Assembly (NCBI RefSeq): GCF_001676025.1
Contig: NZ_LZFW01000002.1
Location: 62,001 to 126,000, forward strand
Direction: 5' to 3'
From: Vibrio sp. UCD-FRSSP16_30
Lineage (GTDB): Bacteria > Pseudomonadota > Gammaproteobacteria > Enterobacterales > Vibrionaceae
DNA: 64,000 bases
A program made the translations under genes and the position numbers. This document shows positions 37,259 to 47,543 of the stretch, piece after piece. How positions within the stretch are numbered: position 1 is the stretch's first letter; the number at the start of each line of letters is the position of its first letter. Below the pieces are notes generated by a model. It was not told where the DNA came from. It did not search any database and saw only the letters and a list, made by a program, of their open reading frames with translations.

Positions 37259-39733
37259 TTATTTTAAATGACGTTTAGTTTTACTGGTGGCTTGGTGTGA
37301 TGCAGGATCGTCAGGCCAAGGATGTTTAGGGTAACGCCCCTTCATTTCCTTTTGCACCTCTTTATAAGCATCATTCCAAAAACCGGCTAGATCTTGGGTC
37401 ACCTGCAAAGGTCTTTGCGCTGGGGAAAGCAATTCAAGAGTAACCTTCACTCTGCCTTCTGCAACGGTGGGAGATTGCGGTTCACCGAACATTTCTTGTA
37501 ATTTAACTGATAACTTTGGCGGTTGATCATCAGCGTAATGAAGCACTTTCATTGAGCCCGATGGCACTTTAATCGCTTTAGGTAACAATGTGTCTATTTT
37601 CTGATTCAGCGGCCAACCTAATGAACTGTTGAGAATATCCATCATTTTAAGGCTTTTTAAGCCCTTAACCGAGCGAATCCCCTCTAAATAGGGCAATAAC
37701 CATTGATCAACGCTATTAAGTAGCCCTGTCTCTGTCCAGTCAGGCCAGTTCATTTCTGGTAGCCATTGTGCTGCGCAGTTAACGCGGTGACGTAAAGCGA
37801 TGCACTCTTTACTCCATGGCAATACCTGCAAGCCTTTTTTAATCACAAAATCCAACATCCCTTTTGCCAATAGATCCGCGGAAAGATCCGCTGACGATAT
37901 CGGTTTGCGCTGTATGACTAATTTGCCAAGGCATGTTTGATGTTCTGCTAATAGAGATTGTTTTTCCTCACTCCATTGCAAAATATCTTTTTTCTCAAAC
38001 TGATGGTGAAGCTCTAAATCAGCCAGACTTACCGCCGCACCAGCCAAGATTCGACTTGATGATTGACGACCTTTTTGTAGCTTAGCGGCGACAACATATT
38101 CATCCGTTGATAAGCGGCTAACATCATCCACCATAGCCCCATGACCTGAAGTAAGTTGGTATTGAGTGCCACTAATACTGCGCCTTTGAGCAATTCTATC
38201 GGGATAGGCAAAGCTCAAACACAAACCAATTTTGCTGGTATTTACCGCAGACAATGAAAAGCTCTGATTAAGACGCTTTGCTAACTGATTCGCTCGCGTT
38301 TGCAGTAGGCCTTGCTTTGGGTGTCGCTTATCAACAAAAAGCCCCACTTGGAACGAGATATCATCGCTATTTCTCATCAGCTCTTCTAGTACTACCGCGC
38401 TTGCCAGTGCCGTTGTAAATAACGCCGCTGGTGCACATAACAACATTGAGCCAAGGCGAGGCTCTAGCCCTAATTGTAGTGTTCGCTTGCCTTGATGAGT
38501 CAGCGCTAAGTCAGAACTGAGTAAGGTTAATTTTTGTAAAAGATCGCAAGCTGCATTAACCGCTGATTTGGGTGGCTGATCAACAAACTGCATTGTTTTA
38601 AGATCGCCACTTCCCCACAGCACCGCTTCTAGCATTAATGAACAAAGATCACTGCGCAGTATCTCTGGCTGGGTATGTTGTGGATTTTGTTTAAACTGAG
38701 ACTCGGAATAAATACGCACACATAAGCCCGCTTCGGTTCGGCCTGCGCGGCCTGCTCGTTGCACTGCTGAAGATTGAGAAATCCATTTCTGCTCAAGGCG
38801 AGTTACGCCGCTGACTAAATCAAAGCTTGCTCGATTTTCCAAGCCGCTATCAATAACAATTCTAACCCCCTCAATAGTGAGGGAGGTTTCCGCAATATTG
38901 GTGGTCAATACCACTTTACGATGCCCATTTGCACACGGATGAATCGCTTGTTGCTGAGCTGAAAAGTCCAGCCCCCCATGCAAAGGCAGTACGCTAATGC
39001 CGTTATTTGACGCCAATTGTGCCTCTAACGTATCAAAACACGCATTAATCAAACCCACACTGGGTAAAAACACCAAGATAGACCCTTGCTGCTCATTAAT
39101 GGCTTTCATTGTCTGTTGGCAAATTAATGCAATTAAATTTTGATTGGGTTTGGCTGGCGCATAGTGCTGTTCAATGGGATAACCTCGACCTTCAGAGGTA
39201 TGCACAATGGCGTCAGGTAAAATAGACTGCAACCCAAACTGATCAAGAGTTGCCGACATCACCACAATTTTTAATTGTTCATTGAAAACCTGCTGTACTT
39301 CCAAGGCCAAAGCCAAACCAAGATCGGCATGCAGACTTCTTTCATGAAATTCATCAAACAAGATCATATCAACATTACTTAACTCTGGATCCGATTGGAT
39401 CATTCGAGTGAGTACCCCTTCGGTTACGATCTCTAAGCGAGTTGATGAGGTGGTTTTACTCTCTCCTCGAATACGATAACCAACGCGTTGCCCGACAGGC
39501 TCACCTAACTGTTTGGCAATGAATGTCGCAATGCTTTTTGCCGCTAACCGTCTCGGCTCTAACATAATAATTTTGCCGCTCCACTGGGAGCTAAGCAATA
39601 GTTGCAATGGTAAGTAAGTTGACTTACCCGCCCCTGGCGGCGCTTGAATGATTAACTGCGAATTCTGCCCAAGGGAGTGCATTATGTCATCTGAAATCGC
39701 GCTAATCGGTAGCTTGGATAGTGCTTGAGTCAA
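37259..39733 (-). CDS. hrpB: ATP-dependent RNA helicase HrpB
   Basis: DExH-box helicase (824 aa). Motif I is APPGAGKST, motif II is DEFH, motif III is SAT and motif VI is QRAGRAGR. The helicase core is followed by the HA2 and HrpB C-terminal domains (HPWPDDP at the end). Its cellular role is poorly defined. The frame opens at TTG (39733) and no ATG precedes the conserved SKLPIS start, so the exact first codon is uncertain. It runs opposite to sfsA. Confidence 0.92.
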   Translation of the reverse strand: MTQALSKLPISAISDDIMHSLGQNSQLIIQAPPGAGKSTYLPLQLLLSSQWSGKIIMLEPRRLAAKSIATFIAKQLGEPVGQRVGYRIRGESKTTSSTRLEIVTEGVLTRMIQSDPELSNVDMILFDEFHERSLHADLGLALALEVQQVFNEQLKIVVMSATLDQFGLQSILPDAIVHTSEGRGYPIEQHYAPAKPNQNLIALICQQTMKAINEQQGSILVFLPSVGLINACFDTLEAQLASNNGISVLPLHGGLDFSAQQQAIHPCANGHRKVVLTTNIAETSLTIEGVRIVIDSGLENRASFDLVSGVTRLEQKWISQSSAVQRAGRAGRTEAGLCVRIYSESQFKQNPQHTQPEILRSDLCSLMLEAVLWGSGDLKTMQFVDQPPKSAVNAACDLLQKLTLLSSDLALTHQGKRTLQLGLEPRLGSMLLCAPAALFTTALASAVVLEELMRNSDDISFQVGLFVDKRHPKQGLLQTRANQLAKRLNQSFSLSAVNTSKIGLCLSFAYPDRIAQRRSISGTQYQLTSGHGAMVDDVSRLSTDEYVVAAKLQKGRQSSSRILAGAAVSLADLELHHQFEKKDILQWSEEKQSLLAEHQTCLGKLVIQRKPISSADLSADLLAKGMLDFVIKKGLQVLPWSKECIALRHRVNCAAQWLPEMNWPDWTETGLLNSVDQWLLPYLEGIRSVKGLKSLKMMDILNSSLGWPLNQKIDTLLPKAIKVPSGSMKVLHYADDQPPKLSVKLQEMFGEPQSPTVAEGRVKVTLELLSPAQRPLQVTQDLAGFWNDAYKEVQKEMKGRYPKHPWPDDPASHQATSKTKRHLK

Positions 39734-39790
39734 GAGATAGGCCTATGCCATGATGTGTCCTTCCCTCAATTCTACCCAAATGATTTAGAA

Positions 39791-40507
39791 ATGGAATTTT
39801 CTCCTCCCTTACAAAGCGGAACTTTAATCAAACGCTACAAACGTTTTCTTGCCGATATCTCTCTACAAGATGGTTCAGAAATCACTATTCACTGTGCCAA
39901 TACAGGGGCTATGACAGGCTGCGCCGAGCCTGGTAGCACGGTGTGGTTTTCCACCTCTGATAACCTAAAACGAAAATACCCAAATAGCTGGGAATTAACG
40001 CAAACACCTGCCGGCCATCACATATGCGTGAATACCATCCGAGCGAACGCATTAGCTATTGAAGGCATACAAAACAACACGATTTCTGAACTTTCAGGAT
40101 ATGATGAATTAAAGACCGAGCAGAAATATGGCTCTGAAAATAGTCGTATCGATATCCTCCTGCAGGACTCAAATAAAGCCGATTGTTATGTAGAAGTGAA
40201 AAGTGTTACTTTGCTCGCAAAAGAAAGCGAAGGATTGGGACAATTTCCTGATACAGTGACAATTCGAGGTCAAAAGCACTTAAGAGAACTGATAGAAGTA
40301 AAAAAATCGGGTAAAAGAGCAGTACTTTTATTCATTGTTTTACATTCAGGGATTGAAAAAGTATCTCCGGCACTCCATATAGATGGGCACTATTCGATTT
40401 TACTTAAACAAGCCCAAGAGGCCGGTGTTGAAGTAATTTGTTACAAAGCTGATTTATCTGTGAACAGCGTCAAAATTGCACATTATCTGCCATTTATTGG
40501 TGCTTAA
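39791..40507 (+). CDS. sfsA: DNA/RNA nuclease SfsA
   Basis: SfsA family protein (238 aa), first described as a sugar fermentation stimulator. The OB-fold N-terminus ([20 protein letters not shown]) and the nuclease-like core with [15 protein letters not shown] and [10 protein letters not shown] (acidic residues and Lys of a PD-(D/E)XK type fold) are seen. The ATG at 39791 gives the family N-terminus; a longer frame opens at a TTG 66 bp upstream. The ribosome site is weak. It precedes dksA, as in E. coli. Confidence 0.92.
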   Translation: MEFSPPLQSGTLIKRYKRFLADISLQDGSEITIHCANTGAMTGCAEPGSTVWFSTSDNLKRKYPNSWELTQTPAGHHICVNTIRANALAIEGIQNNTISELSGYDELKTEQKYGSENSRIDILLQDSNKADCYVEVKSVTLLAKESEGLGQFPDTVTIRGQKHLRELIEVKKSGKRAVLLFIVLHSGIEKVSPALHIDGHYSILLKQAQEAGVEVICYKADLSVNSVKIAHYLPFIGA

Positions 40508-40563
40508 AGTGCCGAATTGTTCACAAAAACACAGTTGGTTAAAGATGTAACTTATAGACTTTG

Positions 40564-40592
40564 TTGCTTAGGCAGGGACTTTTTGCTATAGA
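40564..40592 (+). promoter_or_regulatory. dksA promoter
   Basis: TTGCTT (40564-40569), a 17-bp spacer and TATAGA (40587-40592) precede a GC-rich discriminator (TACCCGCC), a feature seen at stringently controlled promoters. Confidence 0.55.
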
Positions 40593-40649
40593 TACCCGCC
40601 TTAAAATTAGACCAGCAGTGGTTTAATAAGGCTATTTAGGAGATGCGGT

Positions 40650-41096
40650 ATGCCAGAATTAAAGAAGAAAGCGCTAGGCATTCTAGCCATTGCAGGTGTT
40701 GAGCCGTACAAAGAGACAGCTGGTGAAGAATATATGTCACCAGAGCAAATGGCTCACTTTACAAAAATTTTAGGGGCTTGGCGTAGCCAGTTGCGTGAAG
40801 ATGTAGAACGTACTGTTGTACACATGCAAGATGAAGCAGCCAACTTCCCAGATCCTGTTGATCGTGCATCACAGGAAGAAGAGTTTAGCTTAGAGTTGCG
40901 TAACCGTGACCGTGAGCGTCGCTTGATTAAAAAAATTGAAAAAACAATGAATAAGATAGTAGAAGATGAGTTCGGCTTCTGTGATTCTTGTGGTGTTGAA
41001 ATTGGCATTCGTCGCCTTGAAGCTCGCCCAACAGCGGATCTTTGCATTGATTGCAAAACCCTAGCAGAGCTAAAAGAAAAACAAATGCAAGGCTAA
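40650..41096 (+). CDS. dksA: RNA polymerase-binding transcription factor DksA
   Basis: Secondary-channel factor (148 aa) that works with ppGpp to reset transcription in the stringent response. A coiled coil with the tip [11 protein letters not shown] (Asp residues of the DxxDxA tip) is followed by the zinc finger CDSCGVEIG...CIDCK. Full length. The ATG follows AGGAG. A strong terminator follows, so gluQ downstream needs read-through or its own promoter. Confidence 0.97.
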   Translation: MPELKKKALGILAIAGVEPYKETAGEEYMSPEQMAHFTKILGAWRSQLREDVERTVVHMQDEAANFPDPVDRASQEEEFSLELRNRDRERRLIKKIEKTMNKIVEDEFGFCDSCGVEIGIRRLEARPTADLCIDCKTLAELKEKQMQG

Positions 41097-41118
41097 CGCC
41101 AATCAAAATGTTTAAACT

Positions 41119-41143
41119 AAAGGGAGCCTAGGCTCCCTTTTTT
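41119..41143 (+). terminator. dksA Rho-independent terminator
   Basis: AAAGGGAGCC and GGCTCCCTTT flank a TA centre and run into a six-T tract. Confidence 0.9.
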
Positions 41144-41160
41144 CAGTAATAAGTATTGAT

Positions 41161-42048
41161 ATGAAATACGTAGGACGATTTGCACCCTCCCCTTCAGGAC
41201 CTCTTCATTTTGGGTCACTAGTAGCAGCCCTTGGCAGCTATTTTCAAGCTAAATCCCAACAAGGGACTTGGCTGGTACGCATGGAAGACCTTGATCCTCC
41301 AAGAGAGATGCCCGGCGCTGCAAAACTGATTTTAGAAACCCTTGAAGCTTACCATTTGTATTGGGATAACAATGTTGTCTATCAAAGTCAAAGGCACCCC
41401 CTTTATCAACAACAAATAGATCAGTGGTTACTTGATAAGCAAGCCTACTATTGCCAATGCACACGCAAACAAATTAAAGCCGCTGGCAGTTATTATTTAG
41501 GGCATTGTCGAGAGCAAGATCTTGACGGTCAAGACTGCTCCATTCGGATAAAAATTGATGCTCCTGTAACAGAGTTTATCGATTTAAAGCAAGGTGCAAT
41601 TGCTATTCCAAAACAAATCGCCCAAGAAGACTTTATTATTAAACGCCGTGATGGACTGTTTGCCTATAACCTTGCCGTTGTAATTGATGATATAGACCAA
41701 GGCATCACAGAAGTCGTGCGAGGCGCCGATCTCATCGAACCGACAGGTCGTCAAATCAGTCTCTATCAATTACTCGGCGCTAAACCGGTGAGCTACCTGC
41801 ATCTTCCTCTTGCGGTTACCGCAAATGGTGCCAAACTTTCCAAACAAAATCACGCGCAAGGGATTTGCTTAGAAAAGCCAATCCCCACCTTAATTCAAGC
41901 AATGCACTTTCTAGGTTTTGACCTACCAGAGCACATAAATACGGCTAATATAGACGAAATTATTGCTTGGGGAGTCAAACATTGGCACCTTAAGCAATTG
42001 CCAAAAGAGACTCAAGTCACAACCTTGTTCTCAAATCGCATCAGCTAG
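41161..42048 (+). CDS. gluQ: glutamyl-Q tRNA(Asp) synthetase
   Basis: GluRS paralogue (295 aa) that attaches glutamate to the queuosine base of tRNA-Asp. The catalytic core is present (RFAPSPSGPLHFGSL, with HFGS as the HIGH motif; KLSKQN as the KMSKS-like loop) and the anticodon-binding domain is absent, which is typical. Cysteines in CQCTRKQ and GHCREQ may bind zinc. It lies between dksA and pcnB as in E. coli. The ribosome site is weak. Confidence 0.94.
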   Translation: MKYVGRFAPSPSGPLHFGSLVAALGSYFQAKSQQGTWLVRMEDLDPPREMPGAAKLILETLEAYHLYWDNNVVYQSQRHPLYQQQIDQWLLDKQAYYCQCTRKQIKAAGSYYLGHCREQDLDGQDCSIRIKIDAPVTEFIDLKQGAIAIPKQIAQEDFIIKRRDGLFAYNLAVVIDDIDQGITEVVRGADLIEPTGRQISLYQLLGAKPVSYLHLPLAVTANGAKLSKQNHAQGICLEKPIPTLIQAMHFLGFDLPEHINTANIDEIIAWGVKHWHLKQLPKETQVTTLFSNRIS

Positions 42049-42120
42049 GCTATTATATGCGCGGATTTAGAACTCATTCAGATCCAACCTTTATGGAGTG
42101 CAGTACTTTTTATTGCCTTC

Positions 42121-43506
42121 TTGTTCCTACTAAAAAAGAAACCGACAAATTCGATGACATCTGATTTCGATACAAATAACTCAGTTGGGAAAATTGACCT
42201 AAACGTCTACCCAAGAGACCAACACAATATCTCTCGAGAAAATATCAGTGAGAATGCGCTCAAGGTATTGTATCGATTGCAAAAAGCTGGATACGATGCG
42301 TTTTTAGTAGGAGGCGGAGTTCGTGACCTTCTTCTTGGCAAATCACCTAAAGATTTTGATATTGCGACTAACGCCACTCCAGAACAGATCAAGCTTTTAT
42401 TTCGTAACTGCCGCTTAATTGGTCGACGCTTTAGACTTGCCCATATTATCTTTGGACGTGACATCATTGAGGTCGCCACCTTTAGAGGCCACCATCAGCA
42501 ACCAGAGAAGCAAACATCGGTTCAGTCTGACGAAGGTATGCTACTGCGCGATAACGTCTATGGCAGCATCGATGAAGATGCAGAGCGCCGTGACTTCACC
42601 ATTAATGCTATGTACTACAACATTGCTGACTTTTCGATTCATGATTATGCCAATGGCATGCGTGATCTCAATGAAGGTATGGTGCGCTTAATTGGTGACG
42701 CGGAAGTTCGCTACCGAGAAGATCCAGTACGCATGCTGCGTGCTATTCGCTTTGCATCAAAACTGGATATGGATATTAGCTTTGAAACAGCCGATCCTAT
42801 CAATCACCTTGCTTCGCTATTGCAAGGCATTCCATCGGCTCGATTGTATGAAGAGTCTCTGAAACTGCTGCAATCAGGTCATGGTCTCGATACCTATGAC
42901 TTACTGCGCGAATTTGGCTTATTTGAACACTTATTCCCACCCGTCGCTCAACTGTTTACTGAAGATGAAAACTCTAAAACAGAGCAGATGATTGAACTGG
43001 TTTTAGAATCTACCGACCTGCGCATTCAAGAAGGTAAGCGAGTTAACCCTGCTTTCATTTTTGCGGCAATGCTTTGGTACCCAGTAGAAGCTTATGCTGA
43101 ACGCTTGATTGAAGAGCAGAGCATGAGTCACTACGATGCGATGATGACTGCGGCTAATCATATTCTTGATGAGCAAGTTCGTAGCACTGCTATTCCTCGT
43201 CGCCATACTGCGACGATTCGTGAAATCTGGCAATTACAATCACGCTTAGAAAGACGTTCAGGTAAGAGAGCTTTCCGTCTACTTGAATTAAATAAATTCA
43301 GAGCGGGCTTTGATTTCCTTGAGATGCGCGGTCAGGCTGAATTGGGTGAGACTCAAAAACTTGCTCACTGGTGGCATACGTTCCAACATTCTGGTCGTAA
43401 TATGCGCCAAGCTATGGTTACCGATCTTGGCAACTCAGCAAATAAAAGCGGCAGTACACGTCGCCGCCGTCCTGCCAAGAAAAAGCCGAAGAAAACAAAT
43501 TCATGA
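42121..43506 (+). CDS. pcnB: poly(A) polymerase I
   Basis: Adds poly(A) tails to RNA 3' ends, marking them for decay. Nucleotidyltransferase motif GGGVRDLLLGKSPKDFDIAT carries the catalytic Asp pair, followed by the RRFRLAHI and RRDFTINAM motifs and a basic C-terminal tail (RRRRPAKKKPKK). The start is unclear: the frame is open back into gluQ and has no ATG until 42154. TTG at 42121 gives a length matching E. coli PcnB. An ATT at 42112, 13 bp after a GGAG, is also possible; E. coli pcnB is known to start at AUU. It overlaps folK by 4 bp. Confidence 0.92.
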   Translation: MFLLKKKPTNSMTSDFDTNNSVGKIDLNVYPRDQHNISRENISENALKVLYRLQKAGYDAFLVGGGVRDLLLGKSPKDFDIATNATPEQIKLLFRNCRLIGRRFRLAHIIFGRDIIEVATFRGHHQQPEKQTSVQSDEGMLLRDNVYGSIDEDAERRDFTINAMYYNIADFSIHDYANGMRDLNEGMVRLIGDAEVRYREDPVRMLRAIRFASKLDMDISFETADPINHLASLLQGIPSARLYEESLKLLQSGHGLDTYDLLREFGLFEHLFPPVAQLFTEDENSKTEQMIELVLESTDLRIQEGKRVNPAFIFAAMLWYPVEAYAERLIEEQSMSHYDAMMTAANHILDEQVRSTAIPRRHTATIREIWQLQSRLERRSGKRAFRLLELNKFRAGFDFLEMRGQAELGETQKLAHWWHTFQHSGRNMRQAMVTDLGNSANKSGSTRRRRPAKKKPKKTNS

Positions 43507-43985
43507 TTACCGCGTACATAGCTGTAGGTAGCAACCTAGGCGACCCTGTTGCACAGGCAAAACTGGCAATTAGAAGTTTACAAGAGCTACCTAACAGTCG
43601 CGTTATTCAAGCATCATCACTGTATAGCAGTACCCCTATGGGACCCCAAAATCAGCCAGACTACATAAATGCTGTAGTTAAGATTGAAACGACACTGCAA
43701 CCTCTTGAACTGTTGGATAATACCCAAAAGATAGAGAACGAGCAGGGTCGCGTGCGCAAAGAGGAGCGCTGGGGACCTAGAACTCTCGATCTCGATTTAA
43801 TTCTTTATGGAAACGAAATCATCAATTTACCACGCTTAGTCGTACCGCATTACGGCATGAAGGTAAGAGAGTTCGTCCTTTATCCTCTTCTAGAAATTGA
43901 ACCTAATTTAATACTTCCAGACGGGACTACACTGCAAGACCTAATCACATCTGTCGATCAAAACGGCTTGCAAGTGTGGGGCTAA
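43503..43985 (+). CDS. folK: 2-amino-4-hydroxy-6-hydroxymethyldihydropteridine pyrophosphokinase
   Basis: HPPK of folate biosynthesis (160 aa), transferring pyrophosphate from ATP to the pterin. The family signature is [15 protein letters not shown], with the two Mg-binding Asp residues. [11 protein letters not shown] is another mark. Its ATG overlaps the pcnB stop (ATGA), so the two are coupled. It leads the pan genes. Confidence 0.95.
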   Translation: MITAYIAVGSNLGDPVAQAKLAIRSLQELPNSRVIQASSLYSSTPMGPQNQPDYINAVVKIETTLQPLELLDNTQKIENEQGRVRKEERWGPRTLDLDLILYGNEIINLPRLVVPHYGMKVREFVLYPLLEIEPNLILPDGTTLQDLITSVDQNGLQVWG

Positions 43986-44013
43986 AGCCCAACTTCCAGT
44001 AAAAGGCATAGAA

Positions 44014-44808
44014 ATGAAAAAAGTAACCATCAATACGCTAATGAAGCTTAAAGAAGAAGGCCGAAAGTTTGCATCTTCTACTGCTTACGACGCAAGCTTT
44101 GCTCAATTATTTGAACAACAAGAGATGCCAGTACTACTGGTTGGCGACTCTTTAGGTATGGTGCTTCAAGGTAAACCAGACACACTTCCTGTGACCATTG
44201 AAGACATCGCCTATCATACGCGCTGCGTACGTGCCGGCAGTCCAAATACTTTGCTTATGTCTGATATGCCATTTATGAGTTATGCAACGCCAGAGCAAGC
44301 TTGTTTAGAAGCAGGTAAGCTTATGCAGGCTGGCGCTAACATGGTGAAGCTAGAAGGCGGATCTTGGCTTGCGCCAACAGTACGTATGTTGACTGAACGT
44401 GCGGTACCGGTTTGTGCACACCTAGGTTTAACACCACAGTCCGTTAATATTTTTGGTGGTTTTAAAGTTCAAGGCCGCGATCAGCAACAAGCCGACCAAA
44501 TGGTTAAAGATGCACTTGAATTACAAGCTGCTGGCGCACAAATCATTTTATTAGAATGTGTTCCTGCCGCTCTTGCTGAACGCATTACCCAAGCATTACA
44601 TGTCCCTGTTATCGGTATCGGTACAGGTAATGTCACTGATGGTCAAATTCTTGTTATGCACGATATGTTTGGTATTGCTGCAAACTATATGCCTAAGTTT
44701 TCTAAAAACTTCCTAGCAGAAACAGGTGATATGCGTTTGGCTGTAGCCAAATATATTGCCGATGTTGAAAGTGGCGCCTTCCCTGGCCCTGACCATACGA
44801 TTGCCTAG
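44014..44808 (+). CDS. panB: 3-methyl-2-oxobutanoate hydroxymethyltransferase
   Basis: First step of pantothenate synthesis: makes ketopantoate from alpha-ketoisovalerate and methylene-THF. 264 aa. The motifs [11 protein letters not shown] and VKLEGG hold metal and substrate contacts, and [22 protein letters not shown] is the C-terminal signature. The ATG follows AAAGG. It is 8 bp from panC. Confidence 0.97.
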   Translation: MKKVTINTLMKLKEEGRKFASSTAYDASFAQLFEQQEMPVLLVGDSLGMVLQGKPDTLPVTIEDIAYHTRCVRAGSPNTLLMSDMPFMSYATPEQACLEAGKLMQAGANMVKLEGGSWLAPTVRMLTERAVPVCAHLGLTPQSVNIFGGFKVQGRDQQQADQMVKDALELQAAGAQIILLECVPAALAERITQALHVPVIGIGTGNVTDGQILVMHDMFGIAANYMPKFSKNFLAETGDMRLAVAKYIADVESGAFPGPDHTIA

Positions 44809-44816
44809 GACAGAAC

Positions 44817-45668
44817 ATGCTAACTATTGAAAAGACCACCGAGCTTCGTGCACAGATTCGCGCTTATAAAAAAGCCGGTAAAACCATTGGTTTTGTACCA
44901 ACAATGGGTAATTTGCATCAAGGGCATCTCACTCTGGTGCGCAAGGCAAAAGAGCTAGCTGATATTGTTGTGGTGAGCATTTTTGTTAACCCACTGCAAT
45001 TTGGCAATCATGATGATTTACACAATTATCCAAGAACTTTAGAGCAAGATCTTTCTCTACTTAGCGAATTAGGTACCGAGCTGGTCTTTACTCCAACACC
45101 AGAAATCATCTACCCAAATGGACTTGCTCAGCATACGTTTGTTGAAGTACCTCACCTATCTAGCATGCTAGAAGGTGCTTCTCGTCCAGGTCACTTTAGA
45201 GGTGTTGCAACCGTCGTTACTAAGCTATTTAATTTAGTTCAACCTGATGTTGCCTGCTTTGGTGAGAAAGACTTCCAGCAAGTGGCTGTTATCCGTCAGA
45301 TGGTAGAAGACTTGGCTATGGACATTAATATTGTCCCTGTCTCTATTGTTCGAGAACAAAGCGGACTCGCTCTAAGCTCACGCAACAATCGTCTAACCGA
45401 GCAAGAGCGAGCAATCGCACCAAACCTTGCCAAGGTGATGTCAAAAATGGCTGATAATTTGCTTAAAACTCCCCTCGATAGTGATGCTGTCATCCGTCAA
45501 GGAGAGGAGGCGATTATTGAAGCTGGCATGAAACCTGATGAATTGTTTATTTGTGATGCCTACTCTCTGGGTAACGTCACTAGTGAGACAAAAGAAGCGG
45601 TGATTTTAATGGCTGCATTTTTAGGACAAGTTCGACTTATCGATAATATCATTGTAAAAATCGCTTAG
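44817..45668 (+). CDS. panC: pantoate-beta-alanine ligase
   Basis: Joins pantoate and beta-alanine using ATP to form pantothenate. 283 aa. The HIGH-like motif is [14 protein letters not shown] and the KMSKS-like loop is in [18 protein letters not shown] is also typical. panD is not adjacent, as usual in Vibrio. The ATG follows AGGA. Confidence 0.97.
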   Translation: MLTIEKTTELRAQIRAYKKAGKTIGFVPTMGNLHQGHLTLVRKAKELADIVVVSIFVNPLQFGNHDDLHNYPRTLEQDLSLLSELGTELVFTPTPEIIYPNGLAQHTFVEVPHLSSMLEGASRPGHFRGVATVVTKLFNLVQPDVACFGEKDFQQVAVIRQMVEDLAMDINIVPVSIVREQSGLALSSRNNRLTEQERAIAPNLAKVMSKMADNLLKTPLDSDAVIRQGEEAIIEAGMKPDELFICDAYSLGNVTSETKEAVILMAAFLGQVRLIDNIIVKIA

Positions 45669-45694
45669 CACTGCATCATAATAAAATTAAAAAA

Positions 45695-45728
45695 GCCCCA
45701 ATAATTCGTGAATTATTGGGGCTTTTTT
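45695..45728. terminator. bidirectional terminator between panC and the antiporter gene
   Basis: GCCCCAATAATT (45695-45706) and its exact complement (45711-45722) flank a 4-nt loop, with an A run before and a T run after, so it can end transcripts from both sides. Confidence 0.95.
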
Positions 45729-45775
45729 ATAAGCGATATTTACAATCGCAGTCAGTATCAGATCAGTCTATCTGA

Positions 45776-47233
45776 TTACAGAATAAGAGCTGCAATCCAA
45801 GCAAACAGCACCATACCTAAGTTTGCATGAGTAAAGGTAGGGATAACTGAATCTCGAATATGATCGTGCTGACCATCTGCATTTAAACCAGAGGTAACCC
45901 CAAGAGAAATCGTCGAAGCTGGAGAGCCCGCATCCCCGAGTGCTGCGGAAGCGCCAAGTAAAGCGATGGTGGCAGCAGGAGAAAAGCCTAATGAAAGCGC
46001 CAGTGGTACATAGATAGGTGCAAGAATCGGCACACTAGCAAAAGAGTCACCAAAGCCAATAGTGATAAACAAACCAACCAATAGCATTAATAACGCGCCA
46101 ATTGCTTTGTTATCGCCAATCAATGATTTAGTTGCCTCAACTAGAGAAGGTATCTCACCTGTTGCACTCAATACTCCGGCAAAGCCTGCCGCGATAGTAA
46201 TAATCACCGCAATTTGCACCATCATGCGCATACCTTCAGTAAACACATCATCTTGTTGTTGCCAGGTGAAAATCCCAGAGAAGCTCAACAAAATAAAGCC
46301 AATCATGGCTCCAACAAGTAAAGAATCAAACTCAATTTGGCAAACAAGAGCAACCGCAATAGCCGCGATAACAAACACTAATTGCTTGAGATTTAGGTTT
46401 GGTGCTTCAGAGTGAAAAACCATTTTATTAGTCAGTTCATCATCATATTCACGAGGTTTTCGATAGGTAATGAATACCGCGACTAACATACCCGCAATAA
46501 TCCCCATTACCGGTAAAAACATAGCTGCTGGTACTTGGCTTGCTTCTACAGCTAACCCATAGTCAGCCCCTGCTGAGTTTAAATTAGGCAAAAGGATTTC
46601 AAATAAGTAGATAGCGCCAAAACCGGTAGGAAGAAGTAAATAGCTGACACTAATAGAACAAGCAATAATACAAGCTACAGCTCGACGGTCTATTTTAAGG
46701 TGATTAAAGATAGTCAGAAGAGGCGGAATCATCACCGGAATAAATGCAATATGCACGGGCACGACATTCTGAGACATCACTGATGCAAGGATAAAGATTG
46801 AAAATAACCCCCACTTCAATAAGCTTGAGTTAACTCCTTTGGCAACCGCACCGCTCATTTTATTGGCTAGCATATCTAATAAGCCACTTCGAGCTAACGC
46901 AACTGCAAAAGCACCAATCATCACATAAGTAATACCAACCTGTGCACCTTCAGCCAGATTGTCATTAATAGCGCCAATCGTATCATGGATATCTAAGCCA
47001 CTATTTAAACCACCCACTAGTGCGCCTGATATCAACGCAACTGGCACCGGTAAACGAAGTAAGCACATTGCAATCATTAAGCTAATAGCAAGCAATACTG
47101 AGTTCACCGGCAGAAAGCCTGGGGATAAGATTGCAATTAAACTAATAACAACAACAGCTGCGATAGCAATATTTTGGAATTTAGTATTTTTAGGAGGCTG
47201 AATAGTCTCACTTCCAGAAGTTGAATTGTCCAT
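45776..47233 (-). CDS. Na+/H+ antiporter family protein (NhaC-type)
   Basis: Inner-membrane transporter of 485 aa with about 11-12 hydrophobic segments, in the Na_H_antiporter (YuiF/HI0325-like) family. Marks include IGAFAVALARSGLL, FITIGFGDSFASVPILAPIYVPL and LGDAGSPASTISLG. Family members have been annotated as sodium/proton antiporters or amino-acid transporters; the substrate is unknown. I use the ATG at 47233 with an AGAG site; the frame extends 111 bp further upstream but that part is not hydrophobic or family-like. In V. cholerae panC is followed by the yadHG-type ABC genes, so this gene starts an inserted segment. Confidence 0.85.
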   Translation of the reverse strand: MDNSTSGSETIQPPKNTKFQNIAIAAVVVISLIAILSPGFLPVNSVLLAISLMIAMCLLRLPVPVALISGALVGGLNSGLDIHDTIGAINDNLAEGAQVGITYVMIGAFAVALARSGLLDMLANKMSGAVAKGVNSSLLKWGLFSIFILASVMSQNVVPVHIAFIPVMIPPLLTIFNHLKIDRRAVACIIACSISVSYLLLPTGFGAIYLFEILLPNLNSAGADYGLAVEASQVPAAMFLPVMGIIAGMLVAVFITYRKPREYDDELTNKMVFHSEAPNLNLKQLVFVIAAIAVALVCQIEFDSLLVGAMIGFILLSFSGIFTWQQQDDVFTEGMRMMVQIAVIITIAAGFAGVLSATGEIPSLVEATKSLIGDNKAIGALLMLLVGLFITIGFGDSFASVPILAPIYVPLALSLGFSPAATIALLGASAALGDAGSPASTISLGVTSGLNADGQHDHIRDSVIPTFTHANLGMVLFAWIAALIL

Positions 47234-47543
47234 GTTCTCTGTTTCTAAGTGTGGATATATATGCATTAAATCAGTAAATTTAGGCTTTAGTAAATCACTT
47301 TTTAAAAAAGTACTAAAATAAAAACACTCATGCTTTACAAGCAATTATTAATCAATCACTTACGACATGGTAACGCCGTTTAATTTTATATCTCATCTAA
47401 CCTATATCAGCTTTACCACTCACACGCATCCCATTGCATATAGATTCATAATGAATTGCTTTACCCCAAAATGACGAAAGCGACAGTAGGTCACCCTATT
47501 GCCGCTTTTCATCTGAAAATGAGTATTTTAGCGTAAAGCTATA
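47234..47543. other. intergenic stretch without a gene, with one long hairpin
   Basis: No coding region is supported in these 310 bp. The only structure seen is the hairpin at 47477-47508. Confidence 0.6.
47477..47508 (-). terminator. hairpin after the autotransporter gene
   Basis: AAAGCGACAGTAGG (47477-47490) and CCTATTGCCGCTTT (47495-47508) form a 14-bp stem with one G-T pair and one mismatch around TCAC. It lies 36 bp past the stop; the T tract is short. Confidence 0.55.

Noticed and set aside
42207..42479. 90-codon minus-strand frame inside pcnB
   Set aside because: Antisense to the nucleotidyltransferase motifs of pcnB.
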